A stretch of 15,946 nucleotides of DNA, taken from NCBI GenBank assembly GCA_031279495.1, contig JAITIJ010000001.1, positions 1 through 15,946 on the forward strand. The letters are read 5' to 3'. Under the pieces are notes generated by a model. It was not told the origin of the DNA, made no database searches, and saw only the letters and a list, made by a program, of their open reading frames with translations. The position numbers and the translations under genes were made by a program. This stretch comes from Holosporales bacterium. GTDB lineage: Bacteria > Pseudomonadota > Alphaproteobacteria > UBA3830 > JAIRMZ01. Below are positions 8,303-15,216 of the stretch, piece by piece. Positions within the stretch are counted from its first letter, which is position 1, and the number at the start of each line of letters is the position of its first letter.

Positions 8303-9141
8303 TTTTTTCTCGCAGCCATCATAGCAACGATCATCAGGCCTGTTATCAAATTCAAGTCCTGCGTTTTAAGTCCAAACGCATCGCTGTGGATTGCGCAAGC
8401 GATAAAGGCTCTGTATAAAACTGATCCAACAACACAAGCCACTACTCCCCATGCCACATTTCTGGCTCGAACGACTTTTTCTCCTATAATGACAGAGGCT
8501 AATCCTATGACAAGGCATCCAGCACCTTGAGAAACATCACAAAATCCTTGGTATTGCGCAAAAATAGCGCCACATAGACCAATAAGAGCGTTACTGACAG
8601 TCAATCCTACGATGGTCATAGCCTTGACGTTTACTCCGCAGGCCGAAGCAAAAGATTTATTCTGCCCTACTGCTCTTAGACCAAGGCCCCAATCGGTGTT
8701 CAGGACGTATGAGAGAAGTACCGCCAAAATAGAGACGATTACAGCAGTTTTTATCAGTGCGTTCCCATCACTGAATATGGTGCACGCATTGACAAAGGTA
8801 ATGTTAGGGCTCGACCCCATGACTCTAAGATTTACTGAGTACAACATGAATGCGACAATGATGCCAGCAAGCAAATCCTCGATTCTGCACAAGATATGCA
8901 AAATCCCCGTGCAGAACCCTGCAACACCTCCTGCAACGATTGCCCACAAAATAGAGATTGCCGGAGTATATCCTTCCTCGATCAGGATTGCCGAGACCGC
9001 AGCTCCAAAAACAAAACTGCCATCACACGTCAAATCCGGAAAGTTAATCGTCCTGAATGTAAGGTATATTCCAATAGCAACTATGGCATAGATAAGACCA
9101 ATTTCTATTGCGGTTATCCATTCCGCAGTGTTCAGCACCAT
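8290..9141 (-). CDS. ABC transporter permease (COG4120 type)
   Basis: This 283-residue integral membrane protein belongs to the branched-chain amino acid/sugar-type permease family (BPD_transp_2) and forms the translocation channel with the ATPase encoded next. Eight or nine hydrophobic segments are visible. The N-terminal part (IEIGLIYAIVAIGIYLTFRTINFPDLTCDGSFVFGA, residues 12-47, given here in two parts as it is read: first helix to FRTINFPD, then LTCDGSFVFGA) has the FRTxNFPDLTxDGSF element typical of the COG4120 group. ATG at 9141 shares one base with the stop codon of the binding-protein gene (TAATG), with GGAG 8 bases upstream inside that gene. The C-terminus is short and basic (ARKKCCN). 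Its overlap with both neighbours shows an operon translated in a coupled way. Confidence 0.94.
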   Translation of the reverse strand: MVLNTAEWITAIEIGLIYAIVAIGIYLTFRTINFPDLTCDGSFVFGAAVSAILIEEGYTPAISILWAIVAGGVAGFCTGILHILCRIEDLLAGIIVAFMLYSVNLRVMGSSPNITFVNACTIFSDGNALIKTAVIVSILAVLLSYVLNTDWGLGLRAVGQNKSFASACGVNVKAMTIVGLTVSNALIGLCGAIFAQYQGFCDVSQGAGCLVIGLASVIIGEKVVRARNVAWGVVACVVGSVLYRAFIACAIHSDAFGLKTQDLNLITGLMIVAMMAARKKCCN

Positions 9142-10109
9142 TATTCTTCTCCGATCAGTTTTTTTGCTTTTGCTTTTAAGTGGTCCGGAATGGAGATTGC
9201 AAGCAATTGCGCTGCCTTTACATTTAGGTACAGCTCGCTTTTTCTTGGATACTCTACATCAATAGTATTAATGTCTTCTCCACAGGCAACGCGTTCCACA
9301 ATTTCGCCTGTCTGAAGACCTATATCGTATTGATTGGGGCCCAGAGCGGCTAGACAGCCTTTCTCGACTTGATCTGTATCGCTGACAAAAACAGGAATTT
9401 TGGCAATGTTGCAGATTGCCACAACATTTGCCATCGCGCTAAGGGCTAAGTTATCGTTGCTGATGAAAACCGCTTCCACCTTTTTTGCAAGGCTTTTTAC
9501 GGATTGCGGAATGTCCGCGATCCGCGATCCGGCTTGTTTTACCAGGACAATACCGTATTGGGGACATATTTTTTCTAGCCTCTCTACGATACAAACGGCA
9601 TTCGCTTCGCCTGGATTATAAAGAATACCGAGATTTTTCAGATTTGGCAGAAGCTCTTTGAACAATTCGATTTGAGGCTCTAGCGGCACAAAATTTGATA
9701 CGCCCGTGGTATTGCTGCCAGAAAGGTTTGAAGATACGTTATCCGGGTTCGTTACAGAACTAAACACGAGCGCGATTTTCTTCTCTTTTGCAAGCTTAAA
9801 GGCGCATTGTGTTGGGCCTGTACCAACGGTCACCACAACATCCGTTGTTGAATGAACAAATTTTTCTATAATTTGAGCGGCAAGAGCCATGTTTCCTTGG
9901 CACGTCTCTGTAGACACTACGTATTTCTTCCCTTGTTTCTTGTTCTTACGAGAAAGATAGTCCCGCATCCCCTCTACAACCGCGTTGAGCGCTTCGTGTT
10001 CCACCGCTTTGCAAACGCGCACTTGCACAGGAGTATTGCCGCTCTTGCAATAAACAGGGGTGGCACAATACACTACAAATCCTACCAATAAAACTAAATG
10101 TTTTTTCAT
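9141..10109 (-). CDS. ABC transporter substrate-binding protein, COG2984/TrpX-like
   Basis: This 322-residue periplasmic protein captures the substrate for the importer. The N-terminus MKKHLVLLVGFVVYCATPVYC is a signal peptide; the cysteines are preceded by Tyr, so they do not form a standard lipobox, and a soluble periplasmic form is more likely than a lipoprotein. The mature part has the two-lobed periplasmic-binding fold of the COG2984 (DUF534) family: an early ALNAVVEGMRDYL helix, then VVVTVGTGPTQCAF, SSVTNPDN, NLGILYNPGEANA, EAVFISNDNLALSAM, PVFVSDTDQVEKGCLAALGPNQYDIGLQTGE. Family members include TrpX of streptococcal tryptophan uptake systems. ATG at 10109 lies three bases after the regulator stop, with GGAG 9 bases ahead. 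With the TrpR-like gene directly upstream, tryptophan or a close relative is the likely ligand, but this is an inference. Confidence 0.93.
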   Translation of the reverse strand: MKKHLVLLVGFVVYCATPVYCKSGNTPVQVRVCKAVEHEALNAVVEGMRDYLSRKNKKQGKKYVVSTETCQGNMALAAQIIEKFVHSTTDVVVTVGTGPTQCAFKLAKEKKIALVFSSVTNPDNVSSNLSGSNTTGVSNFVPLEPQIELFKELLPNLKNLGILYNPGEANAVCIVERLEKICPQYGIVLVKQAGSRIADIPQSVKSLAKKVEAVFISNDNLALSAMANVVAICNIAKIPVFVSDTDQVEKGCLAALGPNQYDIGLQTGEIVERVACGEDINTIDVEYPRKSELYLNVKAAQLLAISIPDHLKAKAKKLIGEE

Positions 10110-10112
10110 TTT

Positions 10113-10403
10113 TTACTTCTCCTGTTTTATTTTCTTTAAAAGATTTCTATACCCGCCGTGTTTCTCGTTTCTTAAGAATCGTGCTACCCTTCCAATTGTC
10201 GTCAAACTCGCACCGGTTGATTCTCGGATTTCGCGGTAAGAAGATGCATCGCGATCAAGCAATTGACAGACCCTCCAGCGCTCGACAAAAGCCTTTACTT
10301 CTGCGGGCGTGCATAAATCAGCCAGGAAAGCCTCGATCTCTCTTGAGGAAGTAAGAAGAGCAATAGCGGAAAACAAGTCGACTTCTTCCTGACCATAATC
10401 CAT
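10113..10403 (-). CDS. TrpR-related transcriptional regulator, YerC/YecD type
   Basis: This 96-residue all-helical protein belongs to the Trp repressor superfamily, YerC/YecD branch. The DNA-binding helix-turn-helix is at about residues 55-78 (SYREIRESTGASLTTIGRVARFL), followed by the branch hallmark GGYRNLL; the helix before it, TPAEVKAFVERWRVCQLLD, is the counterpart of the dimerisation and ligand region of TrpR. In E. coli, TrpR binds tryptophan and represses trp and aro genes; ligands of the YerC branch are mostly unproven. It is the first gene of a four-gene operon with a three-base gap to the binding-protein gene. Its ATG at 10403 has AAGGAG about 8 bases upstream. A palindrome resembling the trp operator overlaps its promoter, which suggests that it represses itself and the importer when the ligand is plentiful. 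Confidence 0.92.
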   Translation of the reverse strand: MDYGQEEVDLFSAIALLTSSREIEAFLADLCTPAEVKAFVERWRVCQLLDRDASSYREIRESTGASLTTIGRVARFLRNEKHGGYRNLLKKIKQEK

Positions 10404-10427
10404 TGTTTTTCTCCTTTTTCTGTATCA

Positions 10428-10455
10428 GTATATTACTATACTAGTATAATAGTAC
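10428..10455 (-). promoter_or_regulatory. Candidate TrpR-like operator ahead of the regulator/ABC operon
   Basis: The core TATACTAGTATA at 10437-10448 is a perfect 12-bp palindrome, nested in a wider imperfect one with outer arms TACTAT (10434-10439) and ATAGTA (10449-10454). Read on the minus strand from 10455 to 10438, GTACTATTATACTAGTAT agrees at 14 of 18 positions with the symmetric E. coli trp operator GTACTAGTTAACTAGTAC as I recall it, including the CTAG core. It covers the proposed -10 box, as the operator does in the E. coli trp promoter. The symmetry is directly seen; binding by the adjacent gene product is inferred. Confidence 0.65.
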
Positions 10456-10474
10456 ATTCTCTCGAAAAATGCAA
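10446..10474 (-). promoter_or_regulatory. Promoter of the regulator/ABC operon
   Basis: On the minus strand TTGCAT (10474-10469) is followed by a 17-base spacer and TATTAT (10451-10446; five of six to TATAAT). Transcription would begin near 10439, giving a leader of about 36 bases before the ATG at 10403. The -35 match is weak, but the -10 and spacing are good and the whole lies on the candidate operator. Confidence 0.5.
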
Positions 10475-10785
10475 ATTTTAAGAACATGTTTCTGACGAAA
10501 ATCTCTGAAGCCTAGGGAAAGCCCATGTTCAGATAGAACGCTGGAAAAGCTGTGACCTTGAAAACAGAAAAAGTACTACTAACACCTTTTCCAAAATCGG
10601 TTTTATTAAATTTGGTTATATAAGATCCTGATTCTTCGAGGCGTTGCGCCTATGGGATTTTTCGTTCTTGTAAAAGATTTCACCTTACACAAACACCACC
10701 TTAAAAGGACGGAGGCTTCCTTTTCTTTTCAAAACACGGTGCTAAGAGGTATACTGCATCTGGAGTGTCGTTGGGAGCATACGAT
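10475..10785. other. Spacer between the divergent ABC operon and mlaD
   Basis: A plus-strand frame of 103 codons starts at 10652, but most of it overlaps mlaD out of frame and has no family resemblance, so it is left out. A small inverted repeat AGGCG-TTG-CGCCT lies at 10639-10651. A TATACT at 10750-10755 could be the -10 of the mlaD promoter; I see no good -35. The NDUFA12-like gene often found beside mlaD and DUF2155 in alphaproteobacteria is not here. Confidence 0.45.
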
Positions 10786-11229
10786 ATGGATCGGTTCTTC
10801 GAAACATGTGTTGGATTTGTTGTCCTTATCGTTGCAGGATCATTCTTTTATTTCGCGTATTTTTGCTCCGCCAAGAATATTTCTTCTGGCTACATTTTAT
10901 CTGCCTCATTTGACAAGATCGATGGTATTAGCATTGGTTCGGATGTTAAAATCGGCGGTGTAAAAGTGGGGAATGTAAATAAAATAACCCTTTCTCCGGA
11001 GACATATCTCGTAACGATAGAGATGCATTTGAACGAGACTGTACGAATTCCGCGTGATACAGCGGCTGCTATAACAAGTGAAGGGTTGCTCGGTGGCAAA
11101 TTTATCTCACTGACTCCTGGAGGAGACGATGTGATGCTAAAAACTGGGGAATCTCTTATCCATACGCAAGGATCGATTAATCTCGAGACTCTTATTGGGA
11201 AGATGATGTTTTCCTCTGAGACAAAATGA
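10786..11229 (+). CDS. mlaD: Outer membrane lipid asymmetry maintenance protein MlaD (MCE domain)
   Basis: This 147-residue protein has one N-terminal membrane anchor (DRFFETCVGFVVLIVAGSFFYFAY, read as ETCVGFVVLIVAG then SFFYFAY) and a single MCE domain at about residues 33-115, with DKIDGISIGSDVKIGGVKVG and the late block ITSEGLLGGKFISLTPGG. MlaD forms a hexameric ring on the periplasmic face of the inner membrane and passes phospholipid between the Mla ABC transporter and the carrier MlaC, keeping the outer leaflet free of phospholipid. A GTG at 10765 is open in frame, but ATG at 10786 gives the normal short cytoplasmic tip and has GGGAG 8 bases upstream. The length is near normal for alphaproteobacterial MlaD. 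The partners mlaE, mlaF and mlaC are not in the window. The DUF2155 gene overlaps its stop by four bases. Confidence 0.93.
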   Translation: MDRFFETCVGFVVLIVAGSFFYFAYFCSAKNISSGYILSASFDKIDGISIGSDVKIGGVKVGNVNKITLSPETYLVTIEMHLNETVRIPRDTAAAITSEGLLGGKFISLTPGGDDVMLKTGESLIHTQGSINLETLIGKMMFSSETK

Positions 11230-11819
11230 AGGTTGTTGTCGTTACTCAATATTTAACACTGGCTTTTCTTTCTTTCGTGAGTCTTCTTGTGCACAGCCAA
11301 GAAGCAACTATTGATGTTATAGAAGGGTCAGACCAATCAGAAATTTCAGAAAGCGAAAAGCCGAAAGCGTTTCAAGCGGAGGAACCGCTTCCAATCGTTA
11401 ATCGACTTGAAGCTGGATCTCCAATGCCTATTTTGACGGTACACGTACGTCTTTTAGATAAGATCAGTTGTCAGTATCTGCACGCTTTATTGCATGTTGG
11501 ACGTTTATACGCTTTTGGACGACTGCGCATTCTTGTTCTTAAAGCTTTTGCAAACGCAGCTGAGGAGTATCCTGAAATATATGCGTTTTTGAAGATATGG
11601 GAGATACCGCTTCTTCATGCGGAGTTCGGACCTAAGAAAAAGAACTCACAAGAAAGTGCAGTGCCTTCTATAGAAAAAGACGCACAAGGGACGGAAAAAA
11701 CGCTTGTTTTTTCAGGATGGATGTTTGCCTCTTCTCCTGCTATCGCGCCTCTTGAGCACCCTGTTTACGACATCCGCCTTGAGCAAAAACAGGATAATAA
11801 CCAACAGAAAAACCTATAG
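11226..11819 (+). CDS. DUF2155 domain-containing secreted protein
   Basis: This 197-residue protein begins with a signal peptide (MKVVVVTQYLTLAFLSFVSLL, cleavage near HSQ-E at about residue 25), then an acidic, low-complexity linker to about residue 55, and a DUF2155 domain. The domain is recognised by VRLLDKISCQYLHALLHVGRLYAFGRL (two parts: VRLLDKIS, and HVGRLYAFGRLRI) and by the strongly conserved VFSGWMFASSPAIAPLEHPVYDI near residues 161-183 (core SGWMFASSPA). The function of the family is unknown; it is alphaproteobacterial and usually follows mlaD, suggesting an envelope role. The start ATG overlaps the mlaD stop as ATGA, so the two are coupled. Two cysteines usual in the family, one mid-domain and one after VYDVW, appear to be absent: the only Cys of the mature domain is in ISCQ. 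The tail ends in a Gln/Asn/Lys-rich stretch instead. Confidence 0.88.
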   Translation: MKVVVVTQYLTLAFLSFVSLLVHSQEATIDVIEGSDQSEISESEKPKAFQAEEPLPIVNRLEAGSPMPILTVHVRLLDKISCQYLHALLHVGRLYAFGRLRILVLKAFANAAEEYPEIYAFLKIWEIPLLHAEFGPKKKNSQESAVPSIEKDAQGTEKTLVFSGWMFASSPAIAPLEHPVYDIRLEQKQDNNQQKNL

Positions 11820-11996
11820 GAGACCCTCTATGGCAATGGTGGTATAAATACAAACAAAGTGTTGTAAATTTTATTCAGCACGGCTCGGCAAACTTCTCTT
11901 AATTAATAAACCTTTTCTTATCCCCCCTCCTCGCTTATTGCACAGAAAGCTAGCCAAACTAAACGAGCAGTTAAGCCAATGGAAGGGCAGGAGTCA

Positions 11997-12018
11997 CACT
12001 GACAGCAGTTCTTCAGTG
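11997..12018 (-). terminator. Hairpin directly after the ProP-like gene, possible terminator
   Basis: CACTGA and TCAGTG form a 6-bp stem around a 10-base loop, one base beyond the stop codon of the transporter gene. There is no T-run after it on the minus strand, so it may stabilise the transcript end rather than terminate it. In the 200 bases between DUF2155 and this gene I see no other structure. Confidence 0.3.
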
Positions 12019-12019
12019 C

Positions 12020-13279
12020 CTACTCTTGAAATGGCAGCCCCGTCCGATCACGCATTTTCGACAGGGCATAGAGAGCAAGCACAGATCCAAAAGCAAACTG
12101 AGCAGTAATAATACGGACATCGCCGATATGTTCCGTCAAGTACGTAGCGACAAAAGGTGCTGTCCCTCCGGCAATCGCTTGACCGAGACCTAAAGCAAGA
12201 GATACGGCAGTGTAACGTATGTGCGCCGGAAAAGTTTCTGCAAAGAATGCTGTTCGTCCACCATAGTAGAGAGATAAGAATATACCAGCTATCAAATGGA
12301 GACTTCCATAAACAAACAAATGCCCGGCATAAAGCGCTTCTGTCATAGGATAGACTACGCAAAAGACACCTAGAACCCCTATCTGCAGAACACGCTTGCG
12401 TTGCCGAAAGCGATCTGTGATCCAACCGGCTAGAAGAGTCATCGGAATCATACAAGCGTTTGTTGCGGCCGTAACAAGAAAAGAGCAAGACGCCGAAGCC
12501 TTCCCAGAAAGGACCATATAATTGGGGAGAAAAACGAGAAGATTGTAAAATGATATGCCACTGAAAAACGTGATGAATATGGTCCACAAAGCGGGTTTGT
12601 TATGCTTTTTCAGAACTTCCACAATGGGGGCCTGTTCTGATTTTTTCTTTTTTGGGGGTTCTTCTAAATATCTCTTTAATTGAAAACCGATATAGAGCAA
12701 AAAAATACTCAACAAGAATGGGAGTCTCCATCCCCATGTTGTATATGCTTCAACACTAAGAATGGTGCTTAACACTGCCGCGAAAAGCTGTCCGCCTAGC
12801 AATGTGCCTGATAGACAGCCTATATCAGCCCAACTGCCTTGCTGCCCACGTTTTTCTGGAGGCGCGTTTTCGACAAGACAAACCATTGTGCCAGTGTATT
12901 CTCCTCCAATAGCCAGTCCTTGCAAAACACGAATCCCTGTAAGAAGCGCTGGGGCCCACACCCCAATCTGCGCATATGTAGGCAAAACACCGATGCAGGC
13001 TGTAGGAATGGCCATAAGCGCAATAGACAAAAACAGGGCTGTGCGACGACCCATCCTGTCTCCTATGTGACCAAAGATGATGCCTCCTATGGGCCGCGAG
13101 ATAAATCCTAGAGCAAAAACACCAAAGATTGCTAATTGTGAGGCTAAAGCATCAGAGCTTGGAAAAAATAAAGGCGCCATGACGGCAGAAAACGCTCCGT
13201 ATAGCGCATAATCAACCCATTCTAGTATATTCGCTACGATACCGATTGATGAACCTTTGCGTGAAGCGCTTTTGTTCAT
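12020..13279 (-). CDS. MFS transporter of the metabolite:H+ symporter (ProP-like) family
   Basis: This 419-residue protein is a 12-helix inner-membrane symporter of the MHS group, which includes the proline/betaine carrier ProP, the citrate carrier and the alpha-ketoglutarate carrier KgtP. The group signatures are present: ILEWVDYALYGAF at residues 18-30, GHIGDRMGRR at 70-79, GIRVLQGLAIGGEYTG at 115-130, AGWITDRFRQRK in the second half, and an FPAHIRYTAVSLALG element near 350. The C-terminus is short, without the coiled coil that lets E. coli ProP sense osmolarity, so osmolyte uptake is not specifically supported. Many paralogues of this type occur in intracellular alphaproteobacteria. The ATG at 13279 has AAGGAG about 7 bases upstream. 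The gene stands alone: it converges with DUF2155 and has a gene-free gap ahead of it, where its promoter should be. Confidence 0.93.
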   Translation of the reverse strand: MNKSASRKGSSIGIVANILEWVDYALYGAFSAVMAPLFFPSSDALASQLAIFGVFALGFISRPIGGIIFGHIGDRMGRRTALFLSIALMAIPTACIGVLPTYAQIGVWAPALLTGIRVLQGLAIGGEYTGTMVCLVENAPPEKRGQQGSWADIGCLSGTLLGGQLFAAVLSTILSVEAYTTWGWRLPFLLSIFLLYIGFQLKRYLEEPPKKKKSEQAPIVEVLKKHNKPALWTIFITFFSGISFYNLLVFLPNYMVLSGKASASCSFLVTAATNACMIPMTLLAGWITDRFRQRKRVLQIGVLGVFCVVYPMTEALYAGHLFVYGSLHLIAGIFLSLYYGGRTAFFAETFPAHIRYTAVSLALGLGQAIAGGTAPFVATYLTEHIGDVRIITAQFAFGSVLALYALSKMRDRTGLPFQE

Positions 13280-13746
13280 GCACTCTCCTTCTTGAAGGAA
13301 GAAACCCTAACATTAATCGCAAATACGCGTCTATTGCTTATTTTCAATTGCTGAAGAAGCGCAGATATACCTTACACTACTTGCGAAGTTTCGACTGTAG
13401 AGATCTGTGCTATGTTAATGGTTATAGCGTGGTTGTGGAGTACAATTAGTGGTCCTATCTCTCTTTACAACATCATAAGAGGATCGAGTGTTTTTGGGGT
13501 CGTAGAGAAGGAGGAGTAAGTTTCTTTCTCCTCCACTTCTCATTTAACTCTCATTTCGCAGATCACACTTTCTCATTCTCTTTACAACCTCACCATACAT
13601 CATCCACTCTTTACAAATCTCGATTCAGCGAGGCCTTGCCCTTACGTAGCATGGCGATCATAGCTTTAGTCAAATGTTCTTCTGAATTTGCTGATTCTGA
13701 GCATTAACTTCTCCTGACGAAGAATATAAAAGGACTATTCTAGAAG
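13280..13746. other. 467-base gene-free gap with a long hairpin and a repeated decamer
   Basis: No frame here is supportable as a gene. It holds a strong imperfect hairpin (13505-13541) and three copies of the decamer CTCTTTACAA at 13461-13470, 13578-13587 and 13607-13616 in the same orientation. A minus-strand frame of about 30 codons ending MLRKGKASLNRDL (near 13617-13710) lacks a start with a ribosome-binding site. The promoter of the ProP-like gene should be in the left part. Confidence 0.55.
13505..13541. repeat. Imperfect 12-bp inverted repeat with an SD-like core
   Basis: GAGAA-GGAGGAG at 13505-13516 pairs with CTCCTCC-(AC)-TTCTC at 13528-13541: a 7-bp core stem, a 2-base bulge and five more pairs, around an 11-base loop. 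No T-run follows on either strand. It may be the stem of a small RNA, a transcript-end structure or a protein site. Confidence 0.55.
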
Positions 13747-14715
13747 TTACTGCTTTTTTGAGGGAAATAATACGGGTTTTTCCAGTGGATGCGCATGGCG
13801 ATAAAGATTCAGGATTTTTTGATCAGCAACGTCTATATACACTTGTGTGCTGGCCAAAGAAGCGTGACCGAGAAGCTCTTGAACACTGCGCAGATCTGCG
13901 CCTTCTTCTAGCAAATGGCTAGCGAAGCTATGGCGAAAAGCGTGAGCAGTCGCGTAAGCTGGCCATCCGAAAAAAGCTCGTATCTTACGCAAGCGATTTC
14001 CAACATGAGGCGCGCTAAGGGGATTCCCATGTAGATTCAGGAAAAACGCCTTTGCAGGATCCGAAGAGTAAGGACAGAGAGCAGCATATTCTTGCATCTT
14101 TTGTCTTACTATAGGCAATAGAGGCACGAGACGTTCTTTGTCTCCTTTTCCAATAATGGAAATGGTCTCTTGCGCCCTTAAAACCTTCCAAGTCAAACCT
14201 AGCGCTTCGCTAATACGCATTCCTGTTGCATACAGCAAGATGTACAACGCCTGATCTCGCTTCTGTATCCATTCTGGTTCGTGGGAAAAGCAAGCTTTTC
14301 CAGAGACAAAACTGTTTAGAACCTTTTTCTCCAACGGATGAGGCAGTAAAGCGGGCGTTTTCGGCTTTTTAATAAGAGAAAAAGCGTTTGTTTCAACTTG
14401 AAATCGCCGCTTTAAAAAGGCGTAGAGCGTGCGTAAAGCCGACAACGCACGCGCATTAGACCGAGCCGATTTGCCCTCTTGCAAGCGATAGGCCAGCCAG
14501 GCGCGAATGTCTCGATGGGATAGAGACGCCAAAGGCAAATCTTCTCCACCATGATACTGAGTTAAGAAGTCACAAAAGGACTTCCCATCGTGAATGTACG
14601 CAAGAACGGTGTTCTCCGCATATCTTTTTTCGTTCTGCATCCACGTTAACCACGCAGACAAAACATGCTCTGACGCTAGGCAAAAAGATGAAAGATAAGG
14701 CTTATGAGAACGCAT
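13747..14715 (-). CDS. xerC: Tyrosine site-specific recombinase XerC
   Basis: This 322-residue protein is a Xer-type tyrosine recombinase, which together with XerD resolves chromosome dimers at dif. The N-terminal core-binding (SAM-like) domain covers about residues 15-105 and the catalytic domain about 125-305. All catalytic residues are present: Arg167 in TGMRISEALGL, Lys190 in IGKGDKER, His258 and Arg261 in HAFRHSFASHLL, His284 in LLGHASL, and nucleophile Tyr293 in STQVYIDV. The length is at the long end of normal, because of a short N-terminal extension and the tail HPLEKPVLFPSKKQ. XerC is favoured over XerD on overall pattern, though the two are hard to separate without alignment. It is not next to integrase cargo or attachment sites, so it is probably the housekeeping enzyme and not a mobile-element integrase. 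I see no dif-like site in the window. Confidence 0.94.
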   Translation of the reverse strand: MRSHKPYLSSFCLASEHVLSAWLTWMQNEKRYAENTVLAYIHDGKSFCDFLTQYHGGEDLPLASLSHRDIRAWLAYRLQEGKSARSNARALSALRTLYAFLKRRFQVETNAFSLIKKPKTPALLPHPLEKKVLNSFVSGKACFSHEPEWIQKRDQALYILLYATGMRISEALGLTWKVLRAQETISIIGKGDKERLVPLLPIVRQKMQEYAALCPYSSDPAKAFFLNLHGNPLSAPHVGNRLRKIRAFFGWPAYATAHAFRHSFASHLLEEGADLRSVQELLGHASLASTQVYIDVADQKILNLYRHAHPLEKPVLFPSKKQ

Positions 14716-14961
14716 GCTGACATAACCCTTGAAGCACTCTGAAAACAGTAATGAAAAAGAACGGAAAAGAGAAGGTCTAAGAGGTCTCCTGCAACAAGAA
14801 GAGGAGAGTGAGAACGCAGAAAAAGCGAGGAAAATGAGAGGAAAAAGCTAGAAGAAAGTTGGAAAGAGGGTGAGAGAGGAGAGACGATTATCTTGCAAGA
14901 AGAAATAAAAAAAGGAGAAGACGGAAAAGAATAATGAGAGAAACAAAAGGGAGAGAAAGAC

Positions 14962-15216
14962 ATGGAAAGTGAGCAGAGTAATTCCTCTACACTTCTACAG
15001 GACGGAATATCCCTTCACTTCCTTTTTAGAAAACGAGAGGGAGAAAATATTGAGACAAGGAAAGAAAAAAATGACATGTTATTTTCTCCTTTTTGCTGTG
15101 TCTTAAATCTATACTCCCTATGCTCCTATAAAAAAGTTACTATTCGGTTAATAAAAAGAAAAAATGTTTGGAAGAGGATATGGAGGGGGAAAAGGGAGAG
15201 AAAGCGAGAAATATGA
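14962..15216 (+). CDS. Hypothetical small protein, doubtful
   Basis: An 84-residue frame beginning MESEQSNSSTLLQDGIS, with GGGAGAG 7 bases before its ATG. The middle has a hydrophobic, Cys-containing stretch (MLFSPFCCVLNLYSLCSY, about residues 39-56) and the tail is very basic (KRKNVWKRIWRGKRERKREI, the last 20 residues). I recognise no family. Such composition is expected by chance in purine-rich DNA, and the ribosome-binding site may be fortuitous for the same reason. It could also be a small membrane-associated protein; I rate that unlikely. Confidence 0.2.
   Translation: MESEQSNSSTLLQDGISLHFLFRKREGENIETRKEKNDMLFSPFCCVLNLYSLCSYKKVTIRLIKRKNVWKRIWRGKRERKREI

Noticed and set aside
10428..10455. 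dif site for XerC/XerD
   Set aside because: The palindrome has no 11-6-11 arm structure with the usual arm sequences, and its position on a promoter fits an operator better.
10652..10963. 103-codon plus-strand frame upstream of mlaD, considered as an NDUFA12 remnant
   Set aside because: It lacks the tryptophan-rich motif of NDUFA12, and two thirds of it overlaps mlaD in another frame.
13747..14715. xerC as an integrase of a mobile element, with the right-hand region as its cargo
   Set aside because: The protein is Xer-like along its full length, and no flanking attachment repeats, tRNA target or cargo genes are visible.
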